Shown piece after piece: positions 10,541 through 22,810 of a DNA stretch of 31,455 bases. Source of the stretch: Reticulitermes lucifugus (lineage: Eukaryota > Arthropoda > Insecta > Blattodea > Rhinotermitidae). The stretch lies in contig JAKCWW010005422.1 in NCBI GenBank assembly GCA_026260175.1, forward strand, positions 4,963 to 36,417. Reading direction: 5' to 3'. The position numbers were made by a program, and so were the translations under genes. The number at the start of each line of letters is the position of its first letter. Position 1 is the first letter of the stretch. Below the pieces are notes generated by a model. The model was not told the origin of the DNA and made no database searches. It was given only the letters and a program-made list of their open reading frames with translations.

Positions 10541-10635
10541 CTGCAACACAAAATGAATCACTTCACTGACTCCCACGTTACTTACATCTCCAACCTATAA
10601 TTTAAAGCATCTACAATGTACATCAACAAACACGG

Positions 10636-10792
10636 TTGTCAAGTGGTTAGCACTTCCGCGTTGTATTTGGAAGATTCAGGTTTGAAAGCCGGACATCGGA
10701 TAACCTGACAAGCTTTTATAGTTTTACTCAGCCCCTCTCGGCAAATACCGGGACAATACGTCAAATGAGACCACAGCTTTCCTCCACATTCA
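10636..10792 (+). repeat. tRNA-derived SINE with 'GGCAAATACCGGGA' tail
   Basis: The head TGTCAAGTGGTTAGCACTTC holds an A box and CAGGTTTGAAAGCCGG a B box. The 3' part CGGCAAATACCGGGACAATA then GACCACAGCTTTCC matches, with decay, the tail also seen on minus near 14722-14825 and 26685-26740. A LINE fragment follows directly. Confidence 0.65.
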
Positions 10793-11045
10793 GTCATCAT
10801 CATACCGCAGTCTGTCTCGCGACAGGTCTATAGCCCCTTCCAAAGCGATTTCTCTCCAGCGAACACGATCTAGTCCTTCCTGTTTCAAATTCTAGTATCT
10901 TATCTTTTCCTTAAAGTCATCCAGTAGCTGTTTATGTCTTCTTCCTCGTCTTCTCGTCCCTCATTTTCTCTCCACATCATTTATAATTCATTATTCAGCA
11001 AGCGTGTTGCAATTCGACGACACGCAATCTGATCCATTGACAACG
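10793..11045 (-). mobile_element. Second LINE family fragment, reverse transcriptase C-terminus
   Basis: On minus one frame reads GTRRRGRRHKQLLDDFKEK, then after a stop NLKQEGLDRVRWREIA. This resembles the 'GRP.KQLLDDLKE...LK.EALDR..WR' tail of a different insect LINE family from the GRPRRRWED type. It is a short, decayed 3' fragment. Confidence 0.65.
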
Positions 11046-12099
11046 TCGTTAAATAGATAATAAATATATATAAATTAATACATCAACACAAAATGGCCGA
11101 CTCTTGTACGTAAAATAATTTCTTGTGATGGCAGTGATTTAGTATAACCGTAACAATATGAAGGCCTACTTATAACATAGCAGACGTGTGTGCATCTTTA
11201 AACCTACAGTGTCTCGCTTCAGAACCACGAGGGATCAGCCTGAAACTTCAAAACACGTTCTATTAGATGACGCATGACTGGAAACGGCTGGCAGTCCAGA
11301 ACCGAGTAGGGCTACTGCGATCACTGCATCGCAGGCTTGAAGTATACCCATGCTGGTGAGACAAAGTTATTATTATCTCTCTTGTCAGGGAGACTTCATT
11401 TAGGGTAATGCTGAGAAACGTAGCGTAAACTCACTACACAACTTACCTGTATGATCAGTAATTTCGATTACAACATGGTCAGAATGTGGCCTCGCAGTTC
11501 CGTAGTTTTAATGTCCTATTTGGTTACTGGTTACAAGGGAACTGAAAAAGCAAACTGGTAAGCCTATGCGCTGGGTATGTGCCAAATATGAATATTATAC
11601 AATACCTTATACAAGAACAAATTCAATATTTACAAGGATTTCCGAGCATAACGTACATGCTGCTATAGATATTAGTTTTATTTTACTCCTATGAAAATGG
11701 AGTACTTATTTGCAGATTCTGTACGCGTTAAATTTGTAATATATAAGCTCAAAGTTTCGCCTCGTTGAAATATTTGTAACTGCTGGCTTACAAACAATTT
11801 TCAACATAAAATACTATGCAGTATGTTTATAAACTAGCTTCAACGATTCAGCCGTTATCATAAACCGGAAAGTACAGAAAATTTTGGCACCAATGCCATC
11901 ATGTTATTTTATATGTATTCTACAAAACTATTATTACCTGAACAAACCTCTCATATTCTTATACTGTTTAAAAAATACATATGTTTGGCACACAGAATTA
12001 GGCGTCGTCAGTGTCGGTGTCGCTTCACAATTTTGCGCGTCCGCCATGTTTTTATTACTACGACGCTTCATTCCGGAAAAGAGACCCGGTACCAATTGT

Positions 12100-12117
12100 G
12101 AAATAAATAAATAAATA
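12100..12117. repeat. (AAAT)n microsatellite
   Basis: AATAAATAAATAAATA, four units or so. Confidence 0.8.
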
Positions 12118-12224
12118 TAGTAAACTTCATGTAAGTAGAATGAGAAATTGCTTTACAGATGCTCTTTCTGAGCGTTCTTTATTCTCTAATTAAAATAATA
12201 ATAAACAATTTATTCAATAAATCT

Positions 12225-12610
12225 GTTACCTTTCAATTGCTTCTCTATAAGCTTATGGATTAAAGAATGGAAAATTATAATTTCATTTGTTGCTTTATAT
12301 GGGTGTGAAACTTGGTGTCTGAAATTAGGAAAAAGAGAGAATGAAAGTATGTCTGACAACAGGGAGCTAAAGAGAATAGTTGGCGTTGAGAGGGGAAGAA
12401 GTGAAAGAGAAACGAAAAATTGCCTAGTACCGAGAAATTTCATAAATTCTGCCCTTTAGAAAATATTACTGGGGTAATCATATTATGAAGTGTTAAATGG
12501 ATGGGACCTAAATGGCGAAGATGAGAACTACATACACAAGTTCTTTCCGAAAATACGAATGGAAAAAGAAAATAATTAGAAGACCTAGGCGCAGATGTGA
12601 CCTACTGTGC
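12225..12610 (+). mobile_element. LINE reverse transcriptase C-terminal fragment, plus strand
   Basis: The plus translation holds ALYGCETWCLKLGKRENES and, in another frame, MAKMRTTYTSSFRKYEWKK followed by IIRRPRRRCD. These match the YGCETW and RRPRRRW landmarks of the LINE family found elsewhere in the window on minus. Several frameshifts and stops mark it as dead. It is the only fragment of this family in the opposite orientation to the host gene. The minus ORF at 12210-12443 is its shadow. Confidence 0.75.
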
Positions 12611-14721
12611 TTGGTAAGAAAAACTCCCCTTTGCATATGTAACTCGGGGGTTAACTATTGTGCCTCTATCCCTCAGTCCACGTGTTGTTCTTAAAGGCCC
12701 ATTTAAATACTCTGTAACCTTAATAAGAGGTCCCTCACTTTCAGGATTTTCAATAGACACTTTTATGCATGCAGTGTACTTCAACACCAGCCTTCTTAAT
12801 ATCGACTAATAGAGTTTCTGTGTCTTTATTGATATGATTTACAATATCAACGTCACTAAATCTTGAAGCACTAAGAACTAATTAATTTCATTGCTTACCA
12901 GAAACAAAAATTAATAATTGATTATTATTTTATACAAAATTCATGTTCTTCTGCCGTTATGTATGTCAGTAAGTAGTTACAACAGGAGCAGAAGATGACA
13001 AATGGCATGTGTTTAGTTGGTATTGCAGTGTACATCTTTAACGACAAATTCTATACTTGGGCGCATATTACTCCAATAGTGTCTACTGCTATTCCACCAA
13101 AAGTAATGTGTTAGTATACTCGTAAATGTAACTCTATTTTCAGAACTATACAACTTACGAGATCAGGTCTATTACACAAGTTCTTTCTAATTGAATTATA
13201 CATATATATTAATATTTGTTCTTTCGTAATGTAACACTGTATTTTCACTGGACATTAATAATGAATTTCAGTCTGAATCGTGAGGGGAAGGCTAACATTT
13301 ATAACAATTTACAACACGAAACAGCGGTTTTATTTGCGGTTCAGGTTATGTCTGCAAAACAATGCTTAAAGCATGTGTGTATAGAGTTTCAGGGTGTACT
13401 TCTCTTATTGGTGGACCTCGAAGCATCGCACAACTAATTTTATTAGTGTTCTTACCATGACACTAACCAGGCTGCCTTGTCAGCTGGGAGAGTGTGTGTG
13501 GTGCAGTACTTATGTGCCATTACAGTGTGCGTTCCATAACTCGTAAACACGGCTGGACAGTTACTTGCTCTATAGGCCCCGTTCTTCGTCCGGGGTTCCT
13601 TCTCTTTTCCAACATAAACCTACAGGCCTACAATAAAACTATAAAGAAAGAACGGATCTAAAATAAATTAAGAAATTAAAAATTTAATCACGTTATTAAA
13701 GTTGAAAATAGTTTCGAATCACATCCAAAAACTCTACCTCAATACTCGCATATCGCTTAACACCCATGGATACCGAGCACACTGGCATGAGTAAGGAGCA
13801 AATTGCATAAGATATTTGGGTGTTCTCTTTTAGGTCTGTGGTATAAAACAGCCCGATTTCGAAGTTATGAACATAGAATGGTTTTACACATTAAAGTCTT
13901 CTTCGATGTGGCAACGTGAAATTTAGAATAAATTTACTGTCGTTTCAGAGAAATGTACTACCTCCATCTTCTACACTGAAGATAGACGTAATGTATATCT
14001 GAATGACCTTATTAAAAGCTAGTACCAAAAAAATAAAAAAATAAGCGAAAAATTCAGACCTAAATCAATATATGAGTTGAGCACAAGGAATTACAGATAA
14101 ATGGTAACTGGATGCGCTGCAGGCCAACCGAAATAGCTAAGGTTACATATATCGATAGCTCATTTCCAAAAATTGGACCTGGAGAACCCACAAAATTCTT
14201 TTATATTGAATCTGTGCAATAGCACATCACGGTGCATACTATTTGCTATTTTTGTTGCTAATATTGTAATTGCTTCTGTTTTTTACCTTGGTGTCTCCTT
14301 TGAATAAGTTTTTTTTTGTAATATGCACATAATACTTACTATTAGAAGTTCTGTCTTTAGCTGCCTGAATTTCTCCCTTCTTATGCTTAATATTTTTAAT
14401 GTTCTCTTTTTAATTCATACTTACGTATATTGTATGTAGCTGACGTTCCTCCCCTAATATATGTTTCTGCTGTTTCTGTAATTGGGCCTCGGCCTGTTGA
14501 GTTAGCGCGTGAATAAACTTAAATTGAATTTAATTATTTACAAAATAATAGTAGTACCGTATTTTTACGAAACTCTACATAGTCACATGTATATAAAAAA
14601 CTAGGAAAATTCAAGAAAATGCAGTGTGAGTGGCGCGGTATTTTCTTTTTGTTGCTTGTTTAATGACACTGTTAGCAATCGCGTACACATAGCCTCGCAT
14701 GGTGCATGCTTAGTGAGCGAT

Positions 14722-14825
14722 GACTGAGAAAGAATTCGAAAGGAAGCTGTTGTGGCTAATGGAGGTACAATCCTGGAATTTGTTTGGAATGACCCAAGAA
14801 TGCCACGGAAAACCTCAACCACAGT
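14722..14825 (-). repeat. SINE/LINE tail fragment ('GGTTTTCCGTGG' type)
   Basis: On minus: GTGGTTGAGGTTTTCCGTGG, CATTCTTGGGTCATTCCAAA, ATTCCAGGATTGTACCTCC, CAACAGCTTCCTTTCG. The same order of blocks occurs at 26685-26740 on minus and at 10738-10792 on plus. The 84-residue ORF here is an artefact. Confidence 0.55.
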
Positions 14826-15353
14826 AGCGGAAGATGCGGCAAAAATTCGAAGCAAGCTTCTTCCGCATACAGTGTTACAGCAACATCAACCCTTTCATTA
14901 GTCGGATCTTGTGAAACGGTAATGAATATTCGGGCTCCATAATCGGCATGAATATCTTGAACAGCCTAGCGACTGGTAGTTTCTCATAAAGGGCTCTGAA
15001 CATATGATTACAAAAGCCCATTACTACAAACTGCAGGCCTGCAAACTATTAAATACGATTTATACCTACCTGTATTCTGAACAGCTACTCTGCACTTCGC
15101 CTCGGAAGCAATGGCCAGATTACTGTAATTATCGAATAAGACGGTTATTTATTTGCTGCAGCGAAAAGCTGAGTGCTCGCCGGGATAGGTAAGACTGGTT
15201 CATCAGAGGCGTGGCGATGATGTCGTAAACACAGTCGCAGATCACTCTCAAAAGTGATACGGGGGCTTTCATGTACAAAAATAAAATTAAACTTGTTACA
15301 GTCTAGACACAGACCTTATTGCCTTGATCTGCAGTGAAAACAGTCCGAAGTGC

Positions 15354-15371
15354 ATAAATAAATAAATAAAT
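15354..15371. repeat. (AAAT)n microsatellite
   Basis: ATAAATAAATAAATAAAT. Confidence 0.85.
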
Positions 15372-15484
15372 GTCCAGAGATAATCACACGTACGAATTAG
15401 CATCGGCACTAGAAAATAGCGATAGAGTGTCAGGCTTAGTCTGCTTTATCACCCCAGTCTTGATTATGAGAAGCTGAAGGAGCC

Positions 15485-15575
15485 TGTCTGGACGTGATAG
15501 CGAAGAAACTTGCTCATTCTGGGAATTGAACCACGGTCGTCCAGTCACTTAATTGAATCAGCTGTCTCGGGCCTT
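15485..15575 (-). repeat. Possible tRNA-derived SINE head
   Basis: On minus: CAGCTGATTCAATTAAGTGAC, then CGTGGTTCAATTCCCAGAAT, a good B box (GGTTCAATTCC) with a weak A box about 30 bases upstream. No tail identified. Confidence 0.4.
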
Positions 15576-15974
15576 TTATAAAGTTCTCAACAATAAGGTG
15601 TAAAAACGTCCGTTTTCACCATGTCCGTCTGTCTCTCCACATCTAACAAACCGAAAACCACGTAGCAGGTTGTCAAAGAATTTTGTATTATGAAGCAACA
15701 CTAAAACCTGTCCACACATTTTACGTTTGTTGTAATCGGACAACAACTGATACTTTTCATGAAGACCAACTTGCGTTTCTGCGTGCATCCACAGAGTAAC
15801 TCGCCAAACATTTATCGGACAAAAATATTTTTCGAACAAATGTTTAAAAAAAATAAAAAAAAATTGTATGTCCAATACACCTTTTCCGAAAATCTCACAG
15901 TTTTCGAAATAATTAGGGAAAAATTTTTTATTCTGTGTCTATTCTGAAACTCGAGAACAGATGGCTTCTTTTTA

Positions 15975-16025
15975 GTTAGTTAGTTAGTTAATCCTCTTCG
16001 CTCCCTGTGGAGCATAGGGCCTCGG
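15975..16025 (-). repeat. Short LINE 3'-tail remnant with GTTA repeat
   Basis: (TTAG)n on plus (about 15975-15991), followed by TCCTCTTCGCTCCCTGTGGA and GCATAGGGCCTCGG. The tetranucleotide end resembles the tail of the LINE at 6770; the body does not obviously match it, so this may be another family. Confidence 0.4.
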
Positions 16026-16899
16026 CTTCTTTTTAAGAGCAGTTTAAATGGAAGGCCTTGCGCAGCGAGCGAGCACACCGTAATTATTACGTTATGCGTA
16101 AATTTCCTAACTTGGTTTACAGTACATGCTACAGGCCTATTATTTGTACTATTTACCAAGATTTATAAATGTGTCTGTTCATGAAACAAATAGATAGACA
16201 AATCTCATTTTATGGAGCAGCTGAACGGCTGTGTTAAGTAAATTAAAATCCCATATGCTCTCCTTATGAACAGTAACTCGTGTTTACGGTGTTTTAATTT
16301 CCGTCACTAGGAGCGGAGCCGGAAAAGGCTAAAGATTCCCTGCTGAGAGCGAATCGTACAAAACAGTTGCACAAATGTGTAAAGTGATTTCATTGCAACG
16401 TCACAGAAGAAATATGACGTAATAAACTAGAGTCACCATTTAGACGAAAACGAAATAATACGACGCACATGCAAGCTCATTTCATTTACAAGGATTTGGG
16501 TCAGACATGAGTAATTATTTGCGTATGTACTGACATAAAATCCGTCGAAATTTTAAGGGAAAATTGTTACAGTTACCAAACCACACTTCGTAACATTACA
16601 TCCGTAATTCAGTTTTTAAACCAACAAATGCACACACAAAAAACCACTCTTTTATAGTTTTATTTGTATAGATTTATACCCCTACACGTGTTTCAGTCCT
16701 TGGACCATCTTCAGGGGGTTAATAAGCTACTACACTTCAACTTGCATGCTAGAAGGGCCCAATGGGCACACTTTTCTCAATAATAAGTTTTAAAAACATC
16801 TGAGTTTGTAAAATTTATAAAACTGTAAAACTTATAATTTTCTATAAGTTAAAGTCACGATTTAAAATGTTTAAAATATTTAAAATAACGGCGTTGGTT

Positions 16900-17717
16900 N
16901 NNNNNNNNNNNNNNNNNNNNNNNNNNNNNNNNNNNNNNNNNNNNNNNNNNNNNNNNNNNNNNNNNNNNNNNNNNNNNNNNNNNNNNNNNNNNNNNNNNNN
17001 NNNNNNNNNNNNNNNNNNNNNNNNNNNNNNNNNNNNNNNNNNNNNNNNNNNNNNNNNNNNNNNNNNNNNNNNNNNNNNNNNNNNNNNNNNNNNNNNNNNN
17101 NNNNNNNNNNNNNNNNNNNNNNNNNNNNNNNNNNNNNNNNNNNNNNNNNNNNNNNNNNNNNNNNNNNNNNNNNNNNNNNNNNNNNNNNNNNNNNNNNNNN
17201 NNNNNNNNNNNNNNNNNNNNNNNNNNNNNNNNNNNNNNNNNNNNNNNNNNNNNNNNNNNNNNNNNNNNNNNNNNNNNNNNNNNNNNNNNNNNNNNNNNNN
17301 NNNNNNNNNNNNNNNNNNNNNNNNNNNNNNNNNNNNNNNNNNNNNNNNNNNNNNNNNNNNNNNNNNNNNNNNNNNNNNNNNNNNNNNNNNNNNNNNNNNN
17401 NNNNNNNNNNNNNNNNNNNNNNNNNNNNNNNNNNNNNNNNNNNNNNNNNNNNNNNNNNNNNNNNNNNNNNNNNNNNNNNNNNNNNNNNNNNNNNNNNNNN
17501 NNNNNNNNNNNNNNNNNNNNNNNNNNNNNNNNNNNNNNNNNNNNNNNNNNNNNNNNNNNNNNNNNNNNNNNNNNNNNNNNNNNNNNNNNNNNNNNNNNNN
17601 NNNNNNNNNNNNNNNNNNNNNNNNNNNNNNNNNNNNNNNNNNNNNNNNNNNNNNNNNNNNNNNNNNNNNNNNNNNNNNNNNNNNNNNNNNNNNNNNNNNN
17701 NNNNNNNNNNNNNNNNN
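16900..17717. other. Assembly gap, 818 Ns
   Basis: An unbroken run of N. All four long frames that cross it are artefacts. A LINE fragment begins immediately to its right, which suggests that repeats broke the assembly here. Confidence 1.
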
Positions 17718-17872
17718 ACAAGAGCCCGCCACCTGTCCCTATCCTGAGCCATATCAATCCAGTCCATGCCCCCCATCCCCTTCTGGAGGACCCATTTTAA
17801 TATTATTCTCCCTTCTACGTCTGGGTCTTCCAAGTGGCTCTTTGACCCTACCCTTCTCGAAGTATTAAACGG
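17718..17872 (-). mobile_element. LINE reverse transcriptase C-terminus, truncated by the gap
   Basis: On minus: KEPLGRPRRRRENNIKM in one frame, then [19 protein letters not shown] in another, so one frameshift separates them. It is the best-preserved copy of this tail in the window. Its 3' end lies in the N gap. Confidence 0.85.
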
Positions 17873-18711
17873 ATAAGATAAATATGTTTAACAGGAACAC
17901 AAAAACTGCATTTTGGTCAATACAGTGATATTGTTTTGTCTATTTATTTAGTCGTTTATTTAGTACCTTGCTTAATCGCATACTCATTATTCGCGTATTT
18001 GTTCATTTATTACAATTGCTTAACAATGTTTTATACAAGGAGAAGTAAACATCAGTAGACGTGCTCTTTATGTGAACATCACCTCAGTCGAAATTGCTTC
18101 TTGGACCGCATTTTTATGTTTCTAAGCTATGTGGCATTGTCGGGTGGTTATGACTGTGTTGAAATCGCTGTTATTAACAAGACGTTCCAATTTTACGAGA
18201 CATCTTAAGTAAATGAACTTTGTACCACAAAGCATACACCCGGTGCAGAAGTTTCTCGCCTTTGACACAATATCTCGTATAAAGGTCCAGCACGTTATTC
18301 AGAACTGGTCAGCAGAGGAATCTGTTCTGAATTCCGTCCATAAACGCACATTCTATTTTTTAAAATTCAATAGTAATGTTATCTTTCCGTCTACCTCTAC
18401 GCGTATCCAATAATTTCTTCTGCCAGAGTTTCGGAATGAAATATTTTGTACACACCATGTTCACGCCGTACATGCTACATGTCCCACTCCTCTTATTTTC
18501 CTTGATGTGAAGAACACCACTTTCTTCAGTAATGAAACATATGAAAGAAGGAAAGCGTTATAGGTTCTTTGCGGAAATTTTATTAGAAGAATGTCAGTGA
18601 AAGAAGTCCTGAAGCTGTCATAAACTGCATAATAGCTCATCAGTATTCTCCTGTCGGTCCGCCATACAGTCAGTGGGTGTTACAATACAGTCAACGAAAA
18701 AGAACGAGCGT

Positions 18712-18865
18712 GCCATGGCTCAGGCGGTTAGTCGCAGGACTCTCACCGCGGAGGCTCTGTTTCAGTCCCGGGCCAGTCCATGTGAGATTTGTGGTTCACG
18801 AAGTGGCAGTGGATTGTGTTTCTCTCCCAGTATTTCAGCTTTCCTCTGTCAGTATCATTGTATCA
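18712..18865 (+). repeat. tRNA-derived SINE, third family
   Basis: CCATGGCTCAGGCGGTTAGTC carries an A box and TCTGTTTCAGTCCCGGGCC a B box about 45 bases on. The body reads GTGAGATTTGTGGTTCACG and AAGTGGCAGTGG. The resulting ORF (MAQAVSRRTLTAEALFQSR) is a familiar artefact of this SINE and not a protein. Confidence 0.75.
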
Positions 18866-20134
18866 ATGCTGCATACTAATATTCAACGTAAAGAAACACT
18901 TCCTTTGTATGTATAAGGTTGCATTTTATTATATCCGATCCTCAGTGATAGATTAGGTGAGCATACAGAATGCCAGTGATGCAACTATAAAACGAATATC
19001 AAAGATGAATCAAAGAAAAAAGCTTAGGAATATACCAAATGCAGCAACTTCGTGTTGCTGTAATTTATGGCTAGAATAACGTACTTTATCATTCTGTCTC
19101 AAAATGGATGGCCAAAGGAAAATCATTTCGAGACACTAAGGTTATATAGACTTGTCTAAAGGAAAGATGATGGATGAGAGACTTTCGAATCAATGGTGCA
19201 CAGGCAGGGTTAATGCAAATATGGTCCGAGCAGAAGACATGCGATGCACAACATCAAGTATTTAAAACATGAAAGTAACCTAAATAATATTGAAGTTGAA
19301 TTCATACGTTACAAAGAACAGAGTCCGTCACCATTACAAAGGCCACCCGGTAAACACTCTTTCTTAATGGCCGCTGTTTACTGTAAGAATCATAAGAAAC
19401 AGTGATGTATACTTTGTGGACGAAATTAAGAGTTTTTAAATGTTACTGCTGGTAAGTATAGTAACCACCGTGCTTGAAAAGTTATTACGTTTAGTACTTT
19501 ACAGGAACCCGCATGTTCAGTTTAATTAATCAGCTACGTGCTTTTGGCTGCAGCATGAAAATTCCCCAAATTTTCTAGAGATAGAAGATTTTGTACCGTG
19601 TTAAAAAAAAGTCCAAAATTGTTTCCAAATTTGAGCTAGAACATGTATCGTATTATTCTCTTACGTAAGTCAAAACTATCTGTTCCCCTCTTATTTTTCT
19701 GCTAAACGTAACGTGTTCACACTGTGAAAGCAGACCGTCAGAAGTCCCAACTTCCAAGAAGTTTTCAGTTCTGTTTATGAAACAGAAAACTCAGTTAGTC
19801 AACAGTATTTCCTAACGAGATCCAGTAACCTTTGCACCACGGTTCTCGTGTCAAGTGAATTGTACAAGTTTAATAAACACTAACCCTGCCTGGTCCTATC
19901 CCACTGCTTATTATCTGAGCCTCCCATATATTTACCATTTGATTGCTATGCGTGTGAACGGACTAGACCGTGTCTTATCTTACAGGAGCGTGCTAAAACG
20001 AATCTGATGTGCTGATGTGATTGCTCCAGCTCCTTGTAATCTTGCATTTATACTACCTGTCCCCACAAGCTGCTTGATTTAAGTCTACAATTTGAAGTAA
20101 ATCTGGAGCAACCGCTAAATCCCAACTCTCACGA

Positions 20135-20187
20135 GCGCGCGCGCGCGTGTGTGTATGTGTACGTGTGTGTATGTGTGTGTGTGTATG
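20135..20187. repeat. (CG)n/(GT)n purine-pyrimidine tract
   Basis: GCGCGCGCGCG passes directly into GTGTGTGTATGTGTACGTGT, about 50 bases of alternating purine and pyrimidine, a type of sequence able to adopt Z-DNA. It lies in the large intron. Confidence 0.85.
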
Positions 20188-20489
20188 TTCTAACATTGTA
20201 CAGTGTACAGAATGTCCATTCGTCCTTACATATTCCAGTGCGCAACTCATTTATGGAAACTGAGACGAAATTATCTCTATGATAAACTTCCAGTCCACAA
20301 ATAGCCTAATATTTGCGGAAAACGTGATGAATCTGAACGTGATGTGGTTGTAGTGTATTAATTCACGACCCTGTCAATATTTGAGACTATGTAGCGTTGA
20401 AGGGCAATACGATTTATCACTGATGAATTAGGATCAGTCAGTTGGTAAGATATATGCACTGAGCCAATCGTGTACTATTCCGACATTTT

Positions 20490-20614
20490 TCTGGAGAAAC
20501 TGAGGAAGACCACAAAATCCTTCATTAATGGTTCCCCGGTGTCCCAACTGAGATTCGAACCAGGCACATCCCGAATATACATCTAGAGCGTTACCGATAT
20601 AACCTGCTCAGGCG
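20490..20614 (-). repeat. tRNA-derived SINE
   Basis: On minus: CGCCTGAGCAGGTTATATCG (A box), GGGATGTGCCTGGTTCGAATCTC (B box within) and a tail GGATTTTGTGGTCTTCCTCAG. The block before the B box (ATATTCGGGATGTGCC) is shared with the copy at 26685-26825. Confidence 0.65.
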
Positions 20615-21104
20615 AATATGGATGTGGCAAAACGGCACGCATCCGTCATAGCAACTTTTTCAGTCAAAATCATGCCTAGCAGGTTAGCTATGTTCGCTAC
20701 TGTAACAGCTGCGAAACGGTCTCCAGATGACCGTAAAAATTGTCCATTTAAACACGAAATGTTGTCATTCTTTACCTGTAATAATTTAGGCACTTAGTTT
20801 TAAATGCTATCTAGTGAAATTTTGTCGCTTTGTCCGTAACTCGCGTGGTAGTGTCCGTAGGCGGCAATTTCGGAACATGCTTATATCTTCCCTAGTAGCT
20901 GATTATTCCAGCCACTGGTTATGCGATGTTTCCAGGTCAACAAATATGATCTTTGATTATAAATTTAAGCGAGCTACCATGAAGTTTGAAGTTTACGTCG
21001 AGTTTAATTTAAACCAAATGCCTTCCACTTGTTCATAATAACAATAATAACAGAGATCAAGTTTCAGATTTATGAGAGCGTATTGCTTGTGAAATGCCGA
21101 TCCC

Positions 21105-21340
21105 AGTGCCCGCACGGTCTAAGGGTGGGTCGACGGCCGCTCGCTTGCTCGGATTGCGGTTTCGAATCCCGCCGGGGGCATTGATGTCTGTCTCTTGTGA
21201 GTGTCGTGTGTTGTCAGGTAGAAGTCTTTGCGACGGGCCGATCACTCGTCCAGAGGAGTCTTACCGAGTGTGATGTGTATGAGTGCTAATCGAGGAAACT
21301 CATAGAGGAGGCCTAGGCCCACTAAGGCTGTCGAGCCATG
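21105..21340 (+). repeat. tRNA-derived SINE, fourth family
   Basis: AGTGCCCGCACGGTCTAAGG (A box) and GCGGTTTCGAATCCCGCCGG (strong B box) start it. The body contains TGTTGTCAGGTAGAAGTCT, and it ends near GAGGAGGCCTAGGCCCACTA. It is GC-rich against its surroundings. No tail repeat is evident. Confidence 0.7.
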
Positions 21341-22569
21341 AGAAAAATTTACCTGTGAAATACCCTGTCTTAAAGAACGGCAGACTTCCTCTTTCTAAAC
21401 AGTTGGTAGCATAAGTCTGCAAGTCTCGTGCCTCCTGTCTCTTGCTGCTTTAACGTTTGTGAACGTCACCAAATGATAACTGAAATTGTTAACTTATAAG
21501 ACAACAGATGTGGCAATGCGATAATTATTAAGCATTTATTTCCGAATCTCTAAATTGACTACAATACACAGGGCTTGTAGACGCATTCGCACAGTGGCGA
21601 GACGAGCTTGTCACCTTCGTCTGTTCATATGTATCAGCGCGGCTCTCATCGGACGGACATAAACATTTTATGCCTACTACACTTTTGCCACAGGTCTTAC
21701 GGGTTTCGATATAATTACGCGAAAGTTAGGAGAAAACGTCGGAATTGTTACGGTATGCATCATCTAACTTGTTACTTCTTTGATATGGGATCGTGGGGAC
21801 TGACCACGTACAACTGGGTCTTACAGAGAACACAATAAAGCTTTGTGTATCTAATGGGGCACACTATCAGCCCCAGCATTTCGCTTACCCAGTTTTTACC
21901 GTTATCTGTGTCTAACGGTATCGTATAAAATCCTTTATAGTTGAAACCACTTAACACTGATATCCAATTTTGTAAAGAAGTCCGAAATATTTCCTGGTCT
22001 ACGCTTCTGTTATTTGTTTCAGTTATTTCTCTCAGTTTATGTGAGAGGCATGGAAGGTAATTTTATGAACCACAGTCTAGCCTAAACAGAAAAATGTTGT
22101 TTGTCAACTTGCAAAGGAAAGTTTGGTGCAAAATAAGAGTAAATACAGGATATTACCACAACGACAAAAAATGAAGAGCTATATACAATATGTGCACAAG
22201 ACCTACAGTTTCTGATACTGCCAAAGAATAAAATTAGTACCTGAGTAGCTACCAGAAGCAAAGCCCTTGACAAGCTGCTAATCCCTTACACAATGTTTTA
22301 TTCAGCACCTGTATTTGAGGGCATATTAAGCGCCGTATGAATACTTACCATTATGTTGATATTTTAATCATGTAAGACAAATATTCTTCGACGTACTTAA
22401 AAACTGATATATATGTCTTTAAAATTTATAGCGCATATAAATTAAATATAATCTCCTGGTTTACTAAAGGACGCTCTTGTGACTGTATTACAGACAGGTA
22501 TAATCTCTTGTCGGATGGAAACAAGACAGTTCATTACGTGGGAGCCGTACAAACTACCGAGGAACGAAG

Positions 22570-22810
22570 GCACTAAGTAACTCCAGGCAGCAGAATCCTC
22601 CTTGATCAGATATTAACGGCTCAGATACACCAGAATTATCCCGCCTTTTATAGATCCCATATCTCACAACAGCCTACTGCTAAACCCTACGCCGAGCTAG
22701 ATAAATCCAACCCGTACACTACGAACCTACTTCTTTAAGGCAAATTTTAATATTATTCTTCTATCCATGTCTGAGCCTTTCAAGACTTTTCTTTCGTCAG
22801 ATTTTCAGAC
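22570..22810 (-). mobile_element. Strongly decayed LINE 3' fragment
   Basis: On minus it includes GAAGAATAATATTAAAATTTGC, and the 3' section GATCAAGGAGGATTCTGCTG then CCTGGAGTTACTTAG. These align in order with the tails at 6770 and 17718. No frame is intact. Confidence 0.6.

Noticed and set aside
12210-12443. 77-codon minus ORF
   Set aside because: Antisense shadow of a plus-strand LINE fragment with the YGCETW motif.
13441-13500. Possible minus exon ending ATG|GTAAG
   Set aside because: The translation lacks the LxxLxLxxN pattern in phase 2; collinearity of exons B and C leaves no room for it.
14601-14855. 84-codon minus ORF
   Set aside because: Made from a repeat tail and simple AT-rich sequence.
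16842-17868. Four long frames (296-333 codons) across 16842-17868
   Set aside because: They are almost entirely N; only a few codons at each end are real, and those on the right belong to a LINE tail.
18673-18916. Two overlapping ORFs with MAQAVSRRTLTAEAL
   Set aside because: SINE translation; A and B boxes lie within it.
19991-20045. Possible minus exon ending CCT|GTAAGA
   Set aside because: In the phase 2 frame it has a stop; other frames give no LRR.
21105-21180. A functional tRNA gene at the SINE head
   Set aside because: A and B boxes are good, but arms do not form a clear cloverleaf and the element continues into a SINE body.
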